A DNA stretch of 40,275 bases from Ralstonia pickettii (GCF_001699815.1 NZ_MCGB01000073.1:1-40275), one strand, 5' to 3'. Counted from the stretch's first letter, positions 9,462 to 20,219 are shown. Numbers and translations are program-made. Notes: a model not told the origin generated them from the letters alone.

Positions 9462-10652
9462 ATGATGCGTTTGACCGTTCTTGGCGCCACTGGCTCCATT
9501 GGCGACAGCACGCTCGACGTGGTGCGCCGTCATCCCGACAAATACAGCGTTTTTGCGCTGACCGCCAACGCGCAGGCCGACAAGCTCGCGGTGCTCTGCC
9601 GTGAGTTTCGCCCGAAGATGGCGGTGCTCGGTTCGGCGGCTGCGGCGGATGCATTGCGTGACCAACTGGGCACAGAAGCTGCCGGCATCGAAATCTGTTC
9701 TGGCACCAAGGCGCTGGAAGAGGCCGCCGCCCACCCTGACTGCGATGCCGTGATGGCCGCCATCGTTGGGGCGGCAGGTTTGCGCCCGACGCTTGCCGCC
9801 GTGCGCGCCGGCAAGCGCGTGCTCCTGGCCAACAAGGAGGCGCTGGTGATGTCCGGCGCGCTCTTCATGGACGCCGTGCGTGAGCATGGCGCCACCGTGC
9901 TCCCGATCGACAGCGAGCACAACGCCATCTTCCAATGCCTTCCTCAGCAAGTTCCGCAGTTCGGGCGCGGCGTGTCGCGCATCGTCCTGACGGCATCAGG
10001 TGGTCCGTTCCGTACGCGTGCCGTTGATTCGCTTGCTGATGTCACGCCCGATCAGGCTTGCGCGCATCCGAACTGGGTGATGGGGCGCAAGATCTCCGTT
10101 GACTCCGCCACCATGATGAACAAGGGGCTGGAGGTGATCGAGGCGTACTGGCTGTTTGGCGTGCCGGTCGAGCATCTCGAAGTGCTGATCCACCCGCAGA
10201 GTGTCATCCATTCGATGGTCGGCTACGACGATGGCTCCGTGCTGGCGCAGCTGGGCAATCCGGACATGCGCACGCCGATTGCCTACGGCTTGGCCTACCC
10301 TGAGCGCATTGAGGCCGGTGTTCCGCTGCTCGATCTCGTGACCACAGGTGCACTGACGTTCGAGGCGCCGGATCTGCGCCGCTTCCCGTGTCTGGCGCTG
10401 GCCTTTGATGCACTGCGCGCCGGTGGTACGGCACCTGCTGCTCTGAACGCGGCCAACGAGGTGGCTGTCGAAGCATTTTTACAGCGCCGCATCCGGTTCA
10501 CCGAGATTGCTGCCGTGGTGGGTGACACGCTCGCCCGTACTTCTATCGTGCCCGCCGACTCGCTCGACACCGTATTTGCGGCCGACGCCCAAGCGCGTCA
10601 GCAGGCGGAGCGCTATATCGCGACCGCATGCGCGCAACTGCCGGCCGCCTGA
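9462..10652 (+). CDS. dxr: 1-deoxy-D-xylulose 5-phosphate reductoisomerase
   Basis: Converts DXP to 2-C-methyl-D-erythritol 4-phosphate with NADPH, the committed step of the MEP isoprenoid pathway, which feeds UppS encoded two genes upstream. 396 residues. Visible are the NADPH-binding GATGSIG, the [11 protein letters not shown] motif, the metal/substrate motif [12 protein letters not shown], the flexible loop before [21 protein letters not shown] (in pieces) and the C-terminal [11 protein letters not shown]. The first of two consecutive ATG codons is used. A GAGG that overlaps the cdsA stop (9449-9452) serves as the Shine-Dalgarno. Confidence 0.97.
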   Translation: MMRLTVLGATGSIGDSTLDVVRRHPDKYSVFALTANAQADKLAVLCREFRPKMAVLGSAAAADALRDQLGTEAAGIEICSGTKALEEAAAHPDCDAVMAAIVGAAGLRPTLAAVRAGKRVLLANKEALVMSGALFMDAVREHGATVLPIDSEHNAIFQCLPQQVPQFGRGVSRIVLTASGGPFRTRAVDSLADVTPDQACAHPNWVMGRKISVDSATMMNKGLEVIEAYWLFGVPVEHLEVLIHPQSVIHSMVGYDDGSVLAQLGNPDMRTPIAYGLAYPERIEAGVPLLDLVTTGALTFEAPDLRRFPCLALAFDALRAGGTAPAALNAANEVAVEAFLQRRIRFTEIAAVVGDTLARTSIVPADSLDTVFAADAQARQQAERYIATACAQLPAA

Positions 10653-10738
10653 AAGCGCCCCGTCAGAGCAAGCGGGTAACATAGCGGCTTCGCGCGGGGT
10701 CAACCAGCGCGTGCCCTTCAGTGCATCCGGAGAAGGTT

Positions 10739-12127
10739 TTGCAGACCGTTTTAGCGTTTGTCTTTGCGATCGCGGTACTGATCGTCATTCACGAACTGGG
10801 CCACTACAGTGTCGCGCGCCTGTGCGGCGTGAAGGTGCTCCGGTTTTCCGTCGGCTTCGGCAAGGTGCTGTTCCGCCATGTGGGGCGCGGCCCTGACCGC
10901 ACCGAATGGACGATCTGCGCCATTCCGCTGGGCGGCTACGTCAAGATGTTGGGCGAGGGCTCACGAGACCCCGAGAAAGATCCGCCCATCCTCCCCGAAG
11001 ACCTCCCGCGCACCTTCGACCACCAACCGGTTTACAAGCGATTCGCCATCGTGGCTGCGGGGCCGATCGCCAATTTTCTGCTCGCGATTGTCCTCTATGC
11101 AGTGCTGGCATGGGTTGGCGCAATCGAGCCGTTACCTATCCTCGGCGCTCCCCCGCCTGGCAGCATTGCTGCCCAGGCCGACCTGCGTGCCAGGGACCGC
11201 GTGACCGCGATCGGTACGGACGATGAAACGCCTGCGCCCGTGCGCAGCTGGAGCGACGTGCGCATGCGCCTGTACTCGGCCGGCATCGCAGGGCGCGATG
11301 CGCTTGTGCGGGTGCGGGGCGCCGATGGTGTCGAACGCACCGCCCGTCTTCATGGCTTGCCGAGCGCAGCCCGTACGCCGCAGGCCGACGTGATCGACCA
11401 GATTGGTCTGCGCCTGCTCGGTGGCCCGGTCACCGTCGTCGATGTGCTGCCCTCCAGTGCCGCGGCACGTGCCGGGTTGCGGGCGGGTGACCAGATCGTT
11501 CGCTTCGCCGGCCAGCCTGCCGATCAGGCGATGGACCTCATCCGGCAGATCCGCGCCATGCCCGAACAGAACGCGTCGATCGATATCCTGCGCAACGATC
11601 AGCCCATGACGTTGCCCGTTCGCCCGGATGCAGACGCCGATCCCAAGAACCCCACGGGCCCGAAGATCGGTAAGCTCGGCGCGCAGCTCAACCAGAAGGT
11701 GGAAACGGCGATGATCCGGGATGAGCCGGTCGCCGCATTGGGCCACGCCGTGGGCGAGGTCTGGCGGACTTCGGCGCTATCGCTGCAGGTGCTGGCCAAG
11801 ATGATCGTTGGTCAGGCGTCTCTGCAGAACCTGAGCGGGCCGATCACGGTGGCGGACTTCGCAGGCAAGGCGGCAAGCCTTGGCTGGCAGACGTTTGTGA
11901 GCTTTCTCGCGTTGATCAGCGTGAGTCTCGGCGTCCTGAACTTCTTGCCAGTTCCGGTATTGGATGGGGGGCATTTGCTGTATTATTGCGTGGAATTTTT
12001 GACTGGCCGACCCGTGCCGGAATCCTGGCAAGCAGTCCTTCAGAAGATCGGCGTCGCCTGCATCCTGCTTCTCACTTCGCTCGCCCTGTACAACGATTTG
12101 AGTCGGTTATTTCTGACTCGCGGCTAA
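10739..12127 (+). CDS. rseP: RIP (S2P-family) zinc metalloprotease RseP
   Basis: Inner-membrane site-2 protease; in proteobacteria it makes the second cut in anti-sigma-E (RseA/MucA) and clears signal-peptide remnants. From the TTG at 10739 the protein has 462 residues and starts MQTVLAFVFAIAVLIVIHELGH, with the zinc motif HELGH at residues 18-22 in the first membrane helix. Two PDZ modules follow (about 120-290; GLRAGDQIV is in the second) and the third ligand motif NFLPVPVLDGGH sits near the C-terminus. I prefer TTG 10739 because GGAG lies six bases upstream; a GTG at 10721 is in frame but would place that Shine-Dalgarno inside the gene. Upstream of bamA, whose envelope-stress output it controls. 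Confidence 0.95.
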   Translation: MQTVLAFVFAIAVLIVIHELGHYSVARLCGVKVLRFSVGFGKVLFRHVGRGPDRTEWTICAIPLGGYVKMLGEGSRDPEKDPPILPEDLPRTFDHQPVYKRFAIVAAGPIANFLLAIVLYAVLAWVGAIEPLPILGAPPPGSIAAQADLRARDRVTAIGTDDETPAPVRSWSDVRMRLYSAGIAGRDALVRVRGADGVERTARLHGLPSAARTPQADVIDQIGLRLLGGPVTVVDVLPSSAAARAGLRAGDQIVRFAGQPADQAMDLIRQIRAMPEQNASIDILRNDQPMTLPVRPDADADPKNPTGPKIGKLGAQLNQKVETAMIRDEPVAALGHAVGEVWRTSALSLQVLAKMIVGQASLQNLSGPITVADFAGKAASLGWQTFVSFLALISVSLGVLNFLPVPVLDGGHLLYYCVEFLTGRPVPESWQAVLQKIGVACILLLTSLALYNDLSRLFLTRG

Positions 12128-12209
12128 ACCGTATTCAACTTGGGTCGGTAAGCCACATCGTTGCCACCGGCGTGAGCGGGCAACTCAGGGTTTTGAAAAC
12201 ACTCAGAAG

Positions 12210-12228
12210 TGGATTCCGATTGAATCCA
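12210..12228 (+). promoter_or_regulatory. Hairpin just upstream of the bamA ribosome binding site
   Basis: TGGATTC (12210-12216) and GAATCCA (12222-12228) form a perfect 7-bp stem with a 5-base loop, ending four bases before the AGGGG Shine-Dalgarno of bamA (12232-12236). It may act as a translational control or a DNA operator. The rest of the 115-base rseP/bamA spacer shows no clear promoter. Confidence 0.4.
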
Positions 12229-12242
12229 ACTAGGGGATTAGA

Positions 12243-14540
12243 TTGATCAGACAACATCGCTTCCCGCTCAGCGTGCTGGCGGCTTCCGTGCTGACCGTCA
12301 CTGCCGGTCAGGCTCATGCAGTGGAGCCGTTCGTCGTCAAGGACATTCGCGTGGAGGGTGTGCAGCGCGTCGAGCCGGGCACCGTGTTCGGCTATTTGCC
12401 CGTGAAGGTGGGTGAGACCTTCACCGACGAGAAGGGCGCCGAATCGATTCGCGCGCTCTACAACACCGGCTTCTTCAAGGACGTGCAGATCCGCTCCGAA
12501 GGCAACGTGCTGGTGGTGCGCGTGGAAGAGCGTCCTGCGATCTCGCAGCTCGAGTTCATCGGCTTCAAGGAGTTCGACAAGGAGGCGCTGCGTCGTACGC
12601 TGCGTGGCGTGGGTGTGGCTGAGGCCCGTTACTACGACAAGTCGCTCATCGACCGCGCCGAGCAGGAAATCAAGCGCCAGTATGTTTCGCGCGGCTATTA
12701 CGCTGCCGAGGTGACGACCACGGTTACGCCGGTCGACGCCAACCGTGTGTCGATCACGTTTACGGTTGACGAAGGCCCGACCGCCAAGATTCGCCAGATC
12801 AATATCGTCGGCAACAAGGCCTTCAAGGAAGGTGACCTGCGCGACGAGATGCAACTGTCCACGCCGAACTGGCTGTCGTGGTACACCAAGAACGATCTGT
12901 ACTCGAAGCAGAAACTCACGGCCGACCTGGAAGCGCTGCGCTCGTTCTATTTGGATCGCGGTTACCTGGAATTCGCAATCGAGTCGACCCAGGTGTCGAT
13001 CACGCCGGACAAGAAGGACATCTACCTGACGCTGAACATCCACGAGGGTGAGCAGTACAAGGTGTCGGACATCAAGCTGACCGGTGAGCTGCTGGGCAAG
13101 CAGGCCGAGATGGAGAAGCTCATCAAGCTCAAGCAGGGCGATGTCTTCTCGTCGGCCAAGCTCTCGTCGACGACCAAGTCGATTACCGATCTGCTCGGCA
13201 CGTATGGCTACGCTTTCGCCACCATCAACCCGCAGCCGCAGATCAACCAGAAGGACCGCACGGTTGCACTCACGCTGGTGGTCGATCCGGGCCGCCGTGT
13301 GTACGTGCGTCGCGTGAACGTTGTCGGCAACAGCAAGACCCGCGACGAAGTCGTGCGCCGCGAAATGCGCCAGATGGAAGCCTCGTGGTTCGACGGCGAG
13401 AAGCTGCAGCTTTCGCAGAACCGCGTGAACCGCACGGGTTACTTCACCGATGCGAACATCACGACGGAAGACGTGCCCGGCACAACCGATCAGGTCGATG
13501 TAAACGTCAACGTGACGGAAAAGCCGACAGGCCAGATCAACCTGGGCGTGGGCTTCTCGTCGACCGACAAGCTGGTGCTGTCGGCCGGTATCCGTCAGGA
13601 CAACGTGTTCGGCTCCGGTACGAGCCTCGGCCTCGATGTGAACACTTCCAAGTCGAACCGCACCATTGCAGTGACGCAGTTCGATCCGTACTTCACGGTG
13701 GATGGCATCAGCCGTTCGACCGAACTGTACTACCGCACGTACCGTCCGCTGTACTACACGGGTGACCAGGACTACCGCGTCGTGCAGCAGGGCGGCAACG
13801 TCAAGTTCGGCGTGCCGTTCTCTGAAACCGATACCGTCTTCTTCGGCATCGGCTACGAGCGCACGACCATCGACGTGACGACCAACACGCCGCTGGCCTA
13901 CCAGAACTACGTCGCGAAGAACGGCCGCATCACCAACAACTTTCCGATCACCATCGGCTGGTCGAAGGACCAGCGTGACAGCGCCTTGGTGCCGACGCGT
14001 GGTCGCTACCAGCAGGCCAACCTGGAGTTCGGTATCCCGGGCGGCGACCTGCAGTACTTCCGCGCGTACTATCAGCACCAGTATTTCTACCCGCTGTCGA
14101 AGTCGTTCACGATGGCGTTCAACAACGAAATTGGGTACGGCCACGGTTACGGTGGCAAGGACTTCCCGGTCTTCAAGAACTACTACGCCGGCGGTATCGG
14201 TTCGGTGCGCGGTTACGAAACCAGCACGCTGGGCCCGCGCGACGCCAATGGCGTGGCCATCGGTGGCGCCAGCAAGTTCGTTGGCAACGTGGAATTCATC
14301 TTCCCGCTGCCGGGTTCGGGCGTGGACCGCACCGTTCGTCTGTTCACGTTCTTCGACTACGGTAACGTGTTCGCCGAGGGTCAGCCTTACAAGCTGGGCG
14401 ACATGCGCTACTCGACCGGTTTCGGTCTGTCGTGGCTGTCGCCGATCGGCCCGCTCAAGATCAGCATGGGCTTCCCGATCAAGCGGAAGACCCAAGATCA
14501 AACGCAACGCTTCCAGTTCCAGATCGGGACTGCATTCTAA
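12243..14540 (+). CDS. bamA: Outer membrane protein assembly factor BamA
   Basis: Core of the BAM complex that inserts beta-barrel proteins into the outer membrane. 765 residues. A signal peptide (residues 1 to about 26, ending AGQAHA) precedes five POTRA domains (about 29-420; the first begins [17 protein letters not shown]), then a 16-strand barrel. The conserved loop-6 motif VRGYE is present ([14 protein letters not shown]), and the protein ends in a C-terminal Phe (FQIGTAF) as expected for an outer-membrane barrel. It starts at TTG 12243 with AGGGG six bases upstream; no nearby ATG would keep the signal peptide. The stop overlaps the skp start (TAATG). Confidence 0.97.
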   Translation: MIRQHRFPLSVLAASVLTVTAGQAHAVEPFVVKDIRVEGVQRVEPGTVFGYLPVKVGETFTDEKGAESIRALYNTGFFKDVQIRSEGNVLVVRVEERPAISQLEFIGFKEFDKEALRRTLRGVGVAEARYYDKSLIDRAEQEIKRQYVSRGYYAAEVTTTVTPVDANRVSITFTVDEGPTAKIRQINIVGNKAFKEGDLRDEMQLSTPNWLSWYTKNDLYSKQKLTADLEALRSFYLDRGYLEFAIESTQVSITPDKKDIYLTLNIHEGEQYKVSDIKLTGELLGKQAEMEKLIKLKQGDVFSSAKLSSTTKSITDLLGTYGYAFATINPQPQINQKDRTVALTLVVDPGRRVYVRRVNVVGNSKTRDEVVRREMRQMEASWFDGEKLQLSQNRVNRTGYFTDANITTEDVPGTTDQVDVNVNVTEKPTGQINLGVGFSSTDKLVLSAGIRQDNVFGSGTSLGLDVNTSKSNRTIAVTQFDPYFTVDGISRSTELYYRTYRPLYYTGDQDYRVVQQGGNVKFGVPFSETDTVFFGIGYERTTIDVTTNTPLAYQNYVAKNGRITNNFPITIGWSKDQRDSALVPTRGRYQQANLEFGIPGGDLQYFRAYYQHQYFYPLSKSFTMAFNNEIGYGHGYGGKDFPVFKNYYAGGIGSVRGYETSTLGPRDANGVAIGGASKFVGNVEFIFPLPGSGVDRTVRLFTFFDYGNVFAEGQPYKLGDMRYSTGFGLSWLSPIGPLKISMGFPIKRKTQDQTQRFQFQIGTAF

Positions 14541-15091
14541 TGACTGCATTCATCATGAAATCCACGCGCATCACGTTGTCCCGCATGGGCGTGTCCGCTG
14601 CTTTCGCCGCACTTGCCGCAGCCAGCTTTGCGCTGCCGGCGACGGCGCAGGAAGCGCGCATCGCCGCCGTCAATTCGGAGCGCATCCTGCGCGACTCGCA
14701 ACCTGCCAAGGCCGCCCAGGCCAAGCTGGAAACTGAGTTCGCCAAGCGCGACCGCGAGCTGCAGGACATGGCCTCCAAGCTCAAGGGCATGTCCGACAAG
14801 CTGGACAAGGATTCGGCCGTGCTGGCCGATTCTGATCGCAATCGCCGTCAGCGTGAGCTGTCGGACCTGGATCGTGACTTCCAGCGCAAGCAGCGCGAGT
14901 TCCGTGAAGACCTGAACCAGCGCCGCAATGAAGAGCTGGCCCAGGTGCTTGAGCGCGCCAACCGCGTGATCCGCTCGATTGCCGAGCAGCGCAAGTACGA
15001 TCTGATCGTGCAGGAAGCCGTGTACGTGAACCCTCGCATCGACATCACGGACGAGGTGCTCAAGGCGCTGAATTCGCAATCGGCCAAATGA
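14540..15091 (+). CDS. skp: Periplasmic chaperone Skp/OmpH
   Basis: Periplasmic trimeric chaperone that carries unfolded outer-membrane proteins to BamA. From ATG 14540 the protein has 183 residues: an N-terminal signal peptide ending near ALPATAQEA, a small beta-strand section ([14 protein letters not shown]) and a long, highly charged coiled coil (about residues 55-140) that forms the 'jellyfish' tentacles. ATG 14540 overlaps the bamA stop and suggests translational coupling; ATG 14555 ([10 protein letters not shown]) would also give a normal signal peptide, and the sequence does not settle between them. The bamA-skp-lpxD order is highly conserved. Confidence 0.93.
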   Translation: MTAFIMKSTRITLSRMGVSAAFAALAAASFALPATAQEARIAAVNSERILRDSQPAKAAQAKLETEFAKRDRELQDMASKLKGMSDKLDKDSAVLADSDRNRRQRELSDLDRDFQRKQREFREDLNQRRNEELAQVLERANRVIRSIAEQRKYDLIVQEAVYVNPRIDITDEVLKALNSQSAK

Positions 15092-15101
15092 GGTTGTCCG
15101 C

Positions 15102-16175
15102 ATGTCGTTTTCGCTTGGTGAACTTGCTGCGTCGCTCGGCGCGACCGTCCAGGGTGACGCAGGCCTGATCGTCAAGTCGATCGCGCCGCTGGATCAAGCG
15201 GGCGCCGATCAGCTCGCTTTTCTCTCCAATCCGCTGTACCTCAATCAGGCTGTGAGTTCCGGTGCGGGGGCGATCATCGTGTCGCCCCGCGATCTGGAAA
15301 CGCTCGAAAGCCAGGGCCACGCTGCTGGCCGGAACTGGCTGATTGCGGCCAATCCGTATGCTGCGTTTGCGCGCGTTGCCCAGCGCTTTGTTGCGCTGGC
15401 CGCGCGCCCCGTTGTACCGGGCATTCACCGGACTGCCAGCGTGGAAGAGGGCGCCAGGGTGCCGGCATCCTGCTCCATCGGCCCGAACGTCACCATCGAA
15501 GCCGGTGCTGTGCTCGGCGAGCGTGTGCGCATCGCCGGCAACAGCTTTGTTGGCGCCGATGCCCGGATTGGCGACGACACGTTGCTCTACGCGAACGTTT
15601 CGATTTACCACGGCTGCGTTGTTGGCGCGCGCTGCGTTCTGCATAGCGGCGTCGTGATCGGCGCCGATGGCTTCGGCTTTGCACCCGACTTCGGGCCGCA
15701 GGGCGGCGAATGGGTGAAGATTCCGCAGGTTGGCCGGGCCGTGATTGGTGACGACGTGGAGATCGGCGCAAACACCGCCATCGACCGTGGCGCGATGGCC
15801 GATACGGTGGTCGAACAGGGCTGCAAGATCGACAACCAGGTGCAGATCGCGCACAACGTGCACGTGGGTGCCTATACCGTCATCGCGGGCTGCGCGGCCA
15901 TTTCCGGCAGCACGAAGATCGGGCGCTACTGCATCATCGGCGGTGCGGCCAATTTTGCCGGCCACCTGACCATTGCGGACCGCGTGACCGTTTCGGGCGG
16001 CACATCCATTACCAAATCCATCACCAAGCCCGGTGGCCACTTCACCAGCGTTTTCCCGTTCATGCCGCATGGCGACTGGGAGCGTAACGCGGCCATCGTC
16101 CGAGGCCTGACGCGCATGCGCGAACGGTTGCAACAACTGGAACAGCGGGTCAAAGACCTGCAGCAACAATCATGA
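15102..16175 (+). CDS. lpxD: UDP-3-O-(3-hydroxyacyl)glucosamine N-acyltransferase
   Basis: Third enzyme of lipid A synthesis; adds the N-linked 3-hydroxyacyl chain from acyl-ACP. 357 residues. An N-terminal uridine-binding domain (about 1-100) is followed by a left-handed beta-helix of hexapeptide repeats (about 105-320), with the catalytic-His region [16 protein letters not shown] and the [12 protein letters not shown] loop, and a C-terminal helical tail ([20 protein letters not shown]) that recruits ACP. GAGG overlaps the skp stop eight bases ahead of the ATG. Its last four bases overlap the fabZ start (ATGA). Confidence 0.97.
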   Translation: MSFSLGELAASLGATVQGDAGLIVKSIAPLDQAGADQLAFLSNPLYLNQAVSSGAGAIIVSPRDLETLESQGHAAGRNWLIAANPYAAFARVAQRFVALAARPVVPGIHRTASVEEGARVPASCSIGPNVTIEAGAVLGERVRIAGNSFVGADARIGDDTLLYANVSIYHGCVVGARCVLHSGVVIGADGFGFAPDFGPQGGEWVKIPQVGRAVIGDDVEIGANTAIDRGAMADTVVEQGCKIDNQVQIAHNVHVGAYTVIAGCAAISGSTKIGRYCIIGGAANFAGHLTIADRVTVSGGTSITKSITKPGGHFTSVFPFMPHGDWERNAAIVRGLTRMRERLQQLEQRVKDLQQQS

Positions 16176-16675
16176 CCGAAGCAACGAATGCGACGAGCGC
16201 GACCCCCAGCGTCGTCAGCGATTTCAACATCAAGAAGATTCTCGACCTGCTGCCGCATCGCTACCCGATGCTGCTGGTTGACCGCGTGATCTCGCTGGAG
16301 CCGCGCAAGTCGATTACGGCCATCAAGAACGTGACGTTCAACGAGCCGTTCTTCAACGGGCACTTCCCCGGCCATCCGGTGATGCCCGGCGTGCTGATGC
16401 TCGAAGCGCTTGCGCAAACCGCTGCGCTGTTGACCTTCGGCGAGGCCGATCACGAGCGCAAGGAAAACCAGCTCTACCTGTTCGTGAGCATTGACGGTGC
16501 ACGCTTCAAGCGCCAGGTGACGCCGGGCGACCAACTCGTGATGACGGCCGAACTGCTGCGCTCGAAGAGCGGTATGTGGAAGTTCAAGGTGTACGGCAAG
16601 GTTGACGGTGAAGTCGCCGTGGAAGCCGAAATCATGTGTGCCGTGCGCGAAGACAAGTCCAAGGGCGAGGCATGA
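16172..16675 (+). CDS. fabZ: 3-hydroxyacyl-[ACP] dehydratase FabZ
   Basis: Dehydrates 3-hydroxyacyl-ACP in type II fatty acid elongation and so competes with LpxA/LpxD for 3-hydroxyacyl-ACP. 167 residues, about 15 longer than E. coli FabZ because of a Thr/Ala/Ser-rich N-terminal extension (about residues 1-18). The hot-dog-fold motif is intact: [14 protein letters not shown], the catalytic His in [13 protein letters not shown] and the catalytic Glu in LMLEALAQ. It overlaps lpxD and lpxA by four bases each, so the three genes are likely coupled in translation. Confidence 0.97.
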
Positions 16676-17487
16676 CGCAAGCACAGAAGATCCATCCGAC
16701 CGCGCAGATCGATCCGAATGCCGAACTGGATTCGAGCGTCGAGATCGGCGCGTTTACGGTCGTGGGCCCGAATGTGCGGATGGGCGCGGGCACGCGAGTC
16801 GGCCACCACACGGTGATCGAGGGCTACACGACGCTGGGTCGTGACAACAGCATTGGCCATTTCGCATCGGTGGGCGGCCGGCCGCAGGACATGAAGTATC
16901 GCGACGAGCCGACGCAGTTGATCGTCGGCGATCGCAATACCATCCGCGAATTCACCGCGATCCATACTGGCACTGCCCAGGATGCCGGTATCACGTCCAT
17001 CGGCGACGACAACTGGATCATGGCCTACGTGCATATCGCACACGATTGCCGCGTGGGCAACCACACGGTGTTTTCGAGCAACGCGCAGATCGCGGGCCAC
17101 GTGGAAGTCGGTGACTGGGCGATCCTCGGTGGCATGTCGGGCGTGCACCAGTTCGTGCGTATCGGCGCGCATGCCATGCTGGGTGGCGCATCGGCGCTGG
17201 TGCAGGATGTGCCGCCGTTCGTGATCGCCGCAAGCGACAAGGGCGGCAACAAGGCTGCGCCGCACGGCATCAACGTGGAGGGCCTTCGTCGCCGCGGCTT
17301 TACGGCCGAGCAGATCACAGGTCTGCGCCAGGCGTACAAGCTGCTCTACAAGAGCGATCTGAGCTTTGATCAGGCCAAGGCTGAAATCGCCGCGCAGATC
17401 GCTCAGACGGATGACGCCCCGACCCGTGAGGTGTTGACCGCGTTTGCCGATTTCATTGCCGCCACCAAGCGCGGCATCGTCCGTTGA
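16672..17487 (+). CDS. lpxA: UDP-N-acetylglucosamine O-acyltransferase
   Basis: First enzyme of lipid A synthesis: transfers a 3-hydroxyacyl chain from ACP to the 3-OH of UDP-GlcNAc. 271 residues. The N-terminal two thirds is a left-handed beta-helix of hexapeptide repeats; the catalytic His lies in [14 protein letters not shown], and the chain-length 'ruler' region follows at [19 protein letters not shown] (in pieces). The C-terminal helical domain ([19 protein letters not shown]) is present. ATG 16672 overlaps the fabZ stop (ATGA); an upstream in-frame start would lie inside fabZ. Ends overlapping the lpxB start. Confidence 0.97.
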
Positions 17488-18662
17488 GCGAGCAGCTTCA
17501 GAACGCCGCGCCGGTGCGCCGCATCGGCATGGTGGCCGGCGAGGCTTCCGGCGATTTGCTGGCCTCGCTGCTGCTGAAGGGGCTGCGCGCACAACTGCCT
17601 GCCGACATCGCCTACAACGGCATTGGCGGTGCGCGCATGACGGAGCAGGGTTTCCAGTCGAACTGGCCGATGCACAAGCTGTCGGTCAACGGCTACGTGG
17701 AAGTGCTCGGCCAGTTGCGCGAAATCCTTGCGATCCGCAAGGAACTCAAGCAGGACCTGCTGGCCCAGCCGCCGCTGGCCTTCATCGGCGTGGATGCGCC
17801 CGACTTCAATTTCAACGTCGAGATCGCCATGCGGCAGGCGGGAGTGCCGGTGGTGCACTTCGTGAGCCCGTCGATCTGGGCATGGCGAGCCGGCCGTATC
17901 AAGACGATCGCCCGCGCGGTCGACCATATCCTTTGCCTGTTCCCGTTCGAGCCCGAAATTTACGCCAAGGCCGGCATTCCGGCCACGTACGTCGGGCATC
18001 CGCTTGCGGATGAGATTCCGCTGGTGCCGGACGTGGAGGGTGCACGCACGCGCCTTGGCCTGCCGTTGGGCCGCAAGGTCGTTGCGGTGCTGCCCGGCAG
18101 CCGCAATTCCGAAGTGAAGCATCTCGGGCCGACGCTGTTTGCGGCGATGTCACGCATGCAGGCGGTCGAACCGGATCTGGCCTTCGTGCTGCCGGCGGCC
18201 AATGCGACGTTGCGCGAGCGGATCGATGCCATGCGCGCGGAGCACCCAGGACTGCATCTGTGGGTGGTCGATGGTCAGTCGCACACAGCCATGGAAGCGG
18301 CTGACGTGATCCTGCTGGCCAGCGGCACGGCCACGCTGGAAGCGGCGCTGTACAAGAAGCCGATGGTCATCACCTACAAGGTGCCCTGGCTGACCGCGCA
18401 GATCATGAAGCGCAAAGGCTATCTGCCGTACGTTGGGCTGCCGAACATCCTGTCCGGCCGCTTTGTCGTGCCGGAATTGCTGCAGGATGACGCGACCCCC
18501 GAGGCACTCGCGCGCGAAACGCTGCTGCAACTGAGCGACCATGGCAACGCCACGTTCCTGCGTGAACACTTCACGCAGATGCACCTGACGCTCAAGCAGA
18601 ATATGGCGGAGATCGGCGCGAAAGTCGTGGTCGATCTGCTACGCAGTCGCGGTAAGCTTTAA
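17484..18662 (+). CDS. lpxB: Lipid-A-disaccharide synthase
   Basis: Peripheral membrane glycosyltransferase (GT19) that joins UDP-diacylglucosamine and lipid X to form the lipid A disaccharide. 392 residues. The N-terminal GEASGD motif ([18 protein letters not shown] region) and C-terminal PVQVIV-less GT-B nucleotide site with [25 protein letters not shown] and KVPWLTA are visible. I use TTG 17484, which overlaps the lpxA stop (TTGA). GTG 17514 and ATG 17529 are in-frame alternatives that would trim the N-terminus by 10 or 15 residues; no clear Shine-Dalgarno separates them. Four bases before rnhB. Confidence 0.95.
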
Positions 18663-18666
18663 GCCC

Positions 18667-19365
18667 ATGGCTTCCCGCAAACCCAATCCGGACCAGCTTG
18701 GCCTGCTCCTCTCGCAGGAGCCGGCGGCCAAGCGCGCGCGTCGCATTCTCTGTGGCGTGGATGAGGCTGGACGTGGGCCGTTGGCCGGGCCGGTGACGGC
18801 AGCGGCGGTCGTTCTCAATCCGCGCAAGCCGATCAAGGGCTTGGCTGATTCTAAGATCCTGACCGCCAGGAAGCGTGAGGCGCTGTACGACGAGATTGTC
18901 GAAAAGGCGCTCGCCTGGCACGTGGCGGAAGCCACCGTCGAAGAAATTGATCGCATCAACATCCTGCACGCGACCATGCTGGCCATGCAGCGTGCGGTAC
19001 AGGGCGTGGCCGCATTGGGCACGCTTCCGGATCTCGTGCAGGTGGACGGCAATCGCTGCCCACAGGTGGCGTTTGCGGTGGAGGCCATCGTCAAGGGCGA
19101 TGCGCTGGTGCCGGCCATTTCGGCGGCCTCCATCCTGGCGAAGGTGACGCGCGACCGCCAGTTGGCCGCGCTGCATATCGAGTTTCCGCTCTACGGGTTT
19201 GACGTTCATGCCGGCTATGGCACGCCGCAGCATCTGGCGGCGATCGACCTGCATGGCGTGACGCCGCATCATCGCCGCTCGTTCGCGCCCGTGCGTCGTG
19301 CGTTGGAGGGGATGAGCGCCATCAGCATCGAAACCGTCGCTGCAGGCAGCGCCTGGGACGACTGA
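18667..19365 (+). CDS. rnhB: Ribonuclease HII
   Basis: Cleaves RNA in RNA/DNA hybrids, including single ribonucleotides embedded in DNA. 232 residues. The catalytic motif [15 protein letters not shown] supplies the first Asp and Glu, the third acidic residue is in VQVDGN, and AKVTRDRQL supplies the fourth. The sequence [26 protein letters not shown] is typical of the family's C-terminal part (seen in pieces). A short N-terminal extension of about 25 residues ([15 protein letters not shown]) precedes the core. It lies four bases after lpxB, as in many proteobacteria. Confidence 0.96.
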   Translation: MASRKPNPDQLGLLLSQEPAAKRARRILCGVDEAGRGPLAGPVTAAAVVLNPRKPIKGLADSKILTARKREALYDEIVEKALAWHVAEATVEEIDRINILHATMLAMQRAVQGVAALGTLPDLVQVDGNRCPQVAFAVEAIVKGDALVPAISAASILAKVTRDRQLAALHIEFPLYGFDVHAGYGTPQHLAAIDLHGVTPHHRRSFAPVRRALEGMSAISIETVAAGSAWDD

Positions 19366-19387
19366 CCTTTTTCCGCTGGGCCCATTC

Positions 19388-20170
19388 GTGAAGCACATCA
19401 CTTCCCGCGACAACGCGGTGTTCAAGCATCTCAAGGCGCTCTCGGGCTCGACGCAGCACCGTCGGCGCGCGGGGCAATCCGTGCTCGATGGCGTGCACCT
19501 GGTGGTGGCGTATCTGGATGCGGGCCACATGCCGGTGCAATGCCTGGTTTCGGAGCGCCATGTCCGGCATCCGGAAGTGGCTGCGGTGCTCGACCGTGTC
19601 GATCCGGACACCGTCATCCTGCTGGCCGATAACCTGTTTGGCCAGCTCACCACGGTCGTCAACGGCGTCGACCTGATGGCCCTGGTGGAGACGGCGGAAG
19701 GCAAGCTGCCGCAAACCATTGATGCGGACTGCGTGATTCTTGATGGCATTCAGGATGCCGGCAACGTCGGTTCCATCCTGCGATGTGCGGCCGCTGCCGG
19801 CGTGCGCGATGTGTTCATGACGCCAGGCTGCGCGTTCGCGTGGTCGGCCAAGACATTGCGCGCCGCCATGGGTGCGCATTTCCACCTGAACATCGTTGAA
19901 CACTGCACGTTCCAAAGCGTGCATTCGCGGCTCCGGGTGCCGCTGCTGGCAACGTCGTCGCACGCCAAGCAGGCTGTTTTCGATGTGCCGCTCAGTTCAC
20001 CCGTAGGCTGGGTGTTCGGAAACGAGGGGGCGGGCGTGTCGCAGGAGTGGCTCTCTGCGGTGACGACCCCCGTGACGATTCCACAGCCGGGCGGCATGGA
20101 GTCGCTCAACGTGGCTGCCGCAGCAGCGATCTGCCTGTTCGAGGCCGTGCGACAACGCCGCGCGGGCTAA
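19388..20170 (+). CDS. SpoU/TrmH-family RNA 2'-O-ribose methyltransferase
   Basis: SAM-dependent methyltransferase of the SPOUT class, which modifies a ribose 2'-OH in rRNA or tRNA. 260 residues. An N-terminal substrate-binding domain (about 1-95, RRRAGQSVLDGVHLV) precedes the catalytic knot, whose motifs are clear: motif 1 LDGIQDAGNVGSILRCAAA, motif 2 WVFGNEGAGVS and motif 3 IPQPGGMESLNVAAAAAI. The position after rnhB and the domain layout fit RlmB/TsnR-like enzymes, but the exact target nucleotide cannot be read from sequence. The start is GTG 19388, giving the family-like MKHITSRDNAVFKHLKAL. It closes the core run. Confidence 0.9.
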   Translation: MKHITSRDNAVFKHLKALSGSTQHRRRAGQSVLDGVHLVVAYLDAGHMPVQCLVSERHVRHPEVAAVLDRVDPDTVILLADNLFGQLTTVVNGVDLMALVETAEGKLPQTIDADCVILDGIQDAGNVGSILRCAAAAGVRDVFMTPGCAFAWSAKTLRAAMGAHFHLNIVEHCTFQSVHSRLRVPLLATSSHAKQAVFDVPLSSPVGWVFGNEGAGVSQEWLSAVTTPVTIPQPGGMESLNVAAAAAICLFEAVRQRRAG

Positions 20171-20203
20171 CCCTCTCTTTTTCCTGTCGATTACCGGTCA
20201 CAC

Positions 20204-20219
20204 GGCGTTTTCAAACGCC
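20204..20219. promoter_or_regulatory. 16-bp perfect palindrome upstream of the 20313-23943 cassette
   Basis: GGCGTTT (20204-20210) and AAACGCC (20213-20219) are perfect inverted repeats separated by TC. A 2-base spacing is too tight for an RNA hairpin of the full stem and no T run follows, so a dimeric repressor operator is more likely than a terminator. It lies 34 bases after the methyltransferase stop and 94 bases before the first cassette gene. Confidence 0.45.

Noticed and set aside
12176-12208. A sigma-E-like promoter for bamA (CAACT, ~17 bases, TCAGA).
   Set aside because: It departs from the GAACTT/TCTGA consensus at several positions, so it may be chance.
12135-14549. An 804-codon open frame on the minus strand that covers all of bamA.
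   Set aside because: bamA on the plus strand has a signal peptide, POTRA and barrel motifs. Long antisense frames are common in GC-rich genes because of their codon bias; the antisense translation shows no domain.
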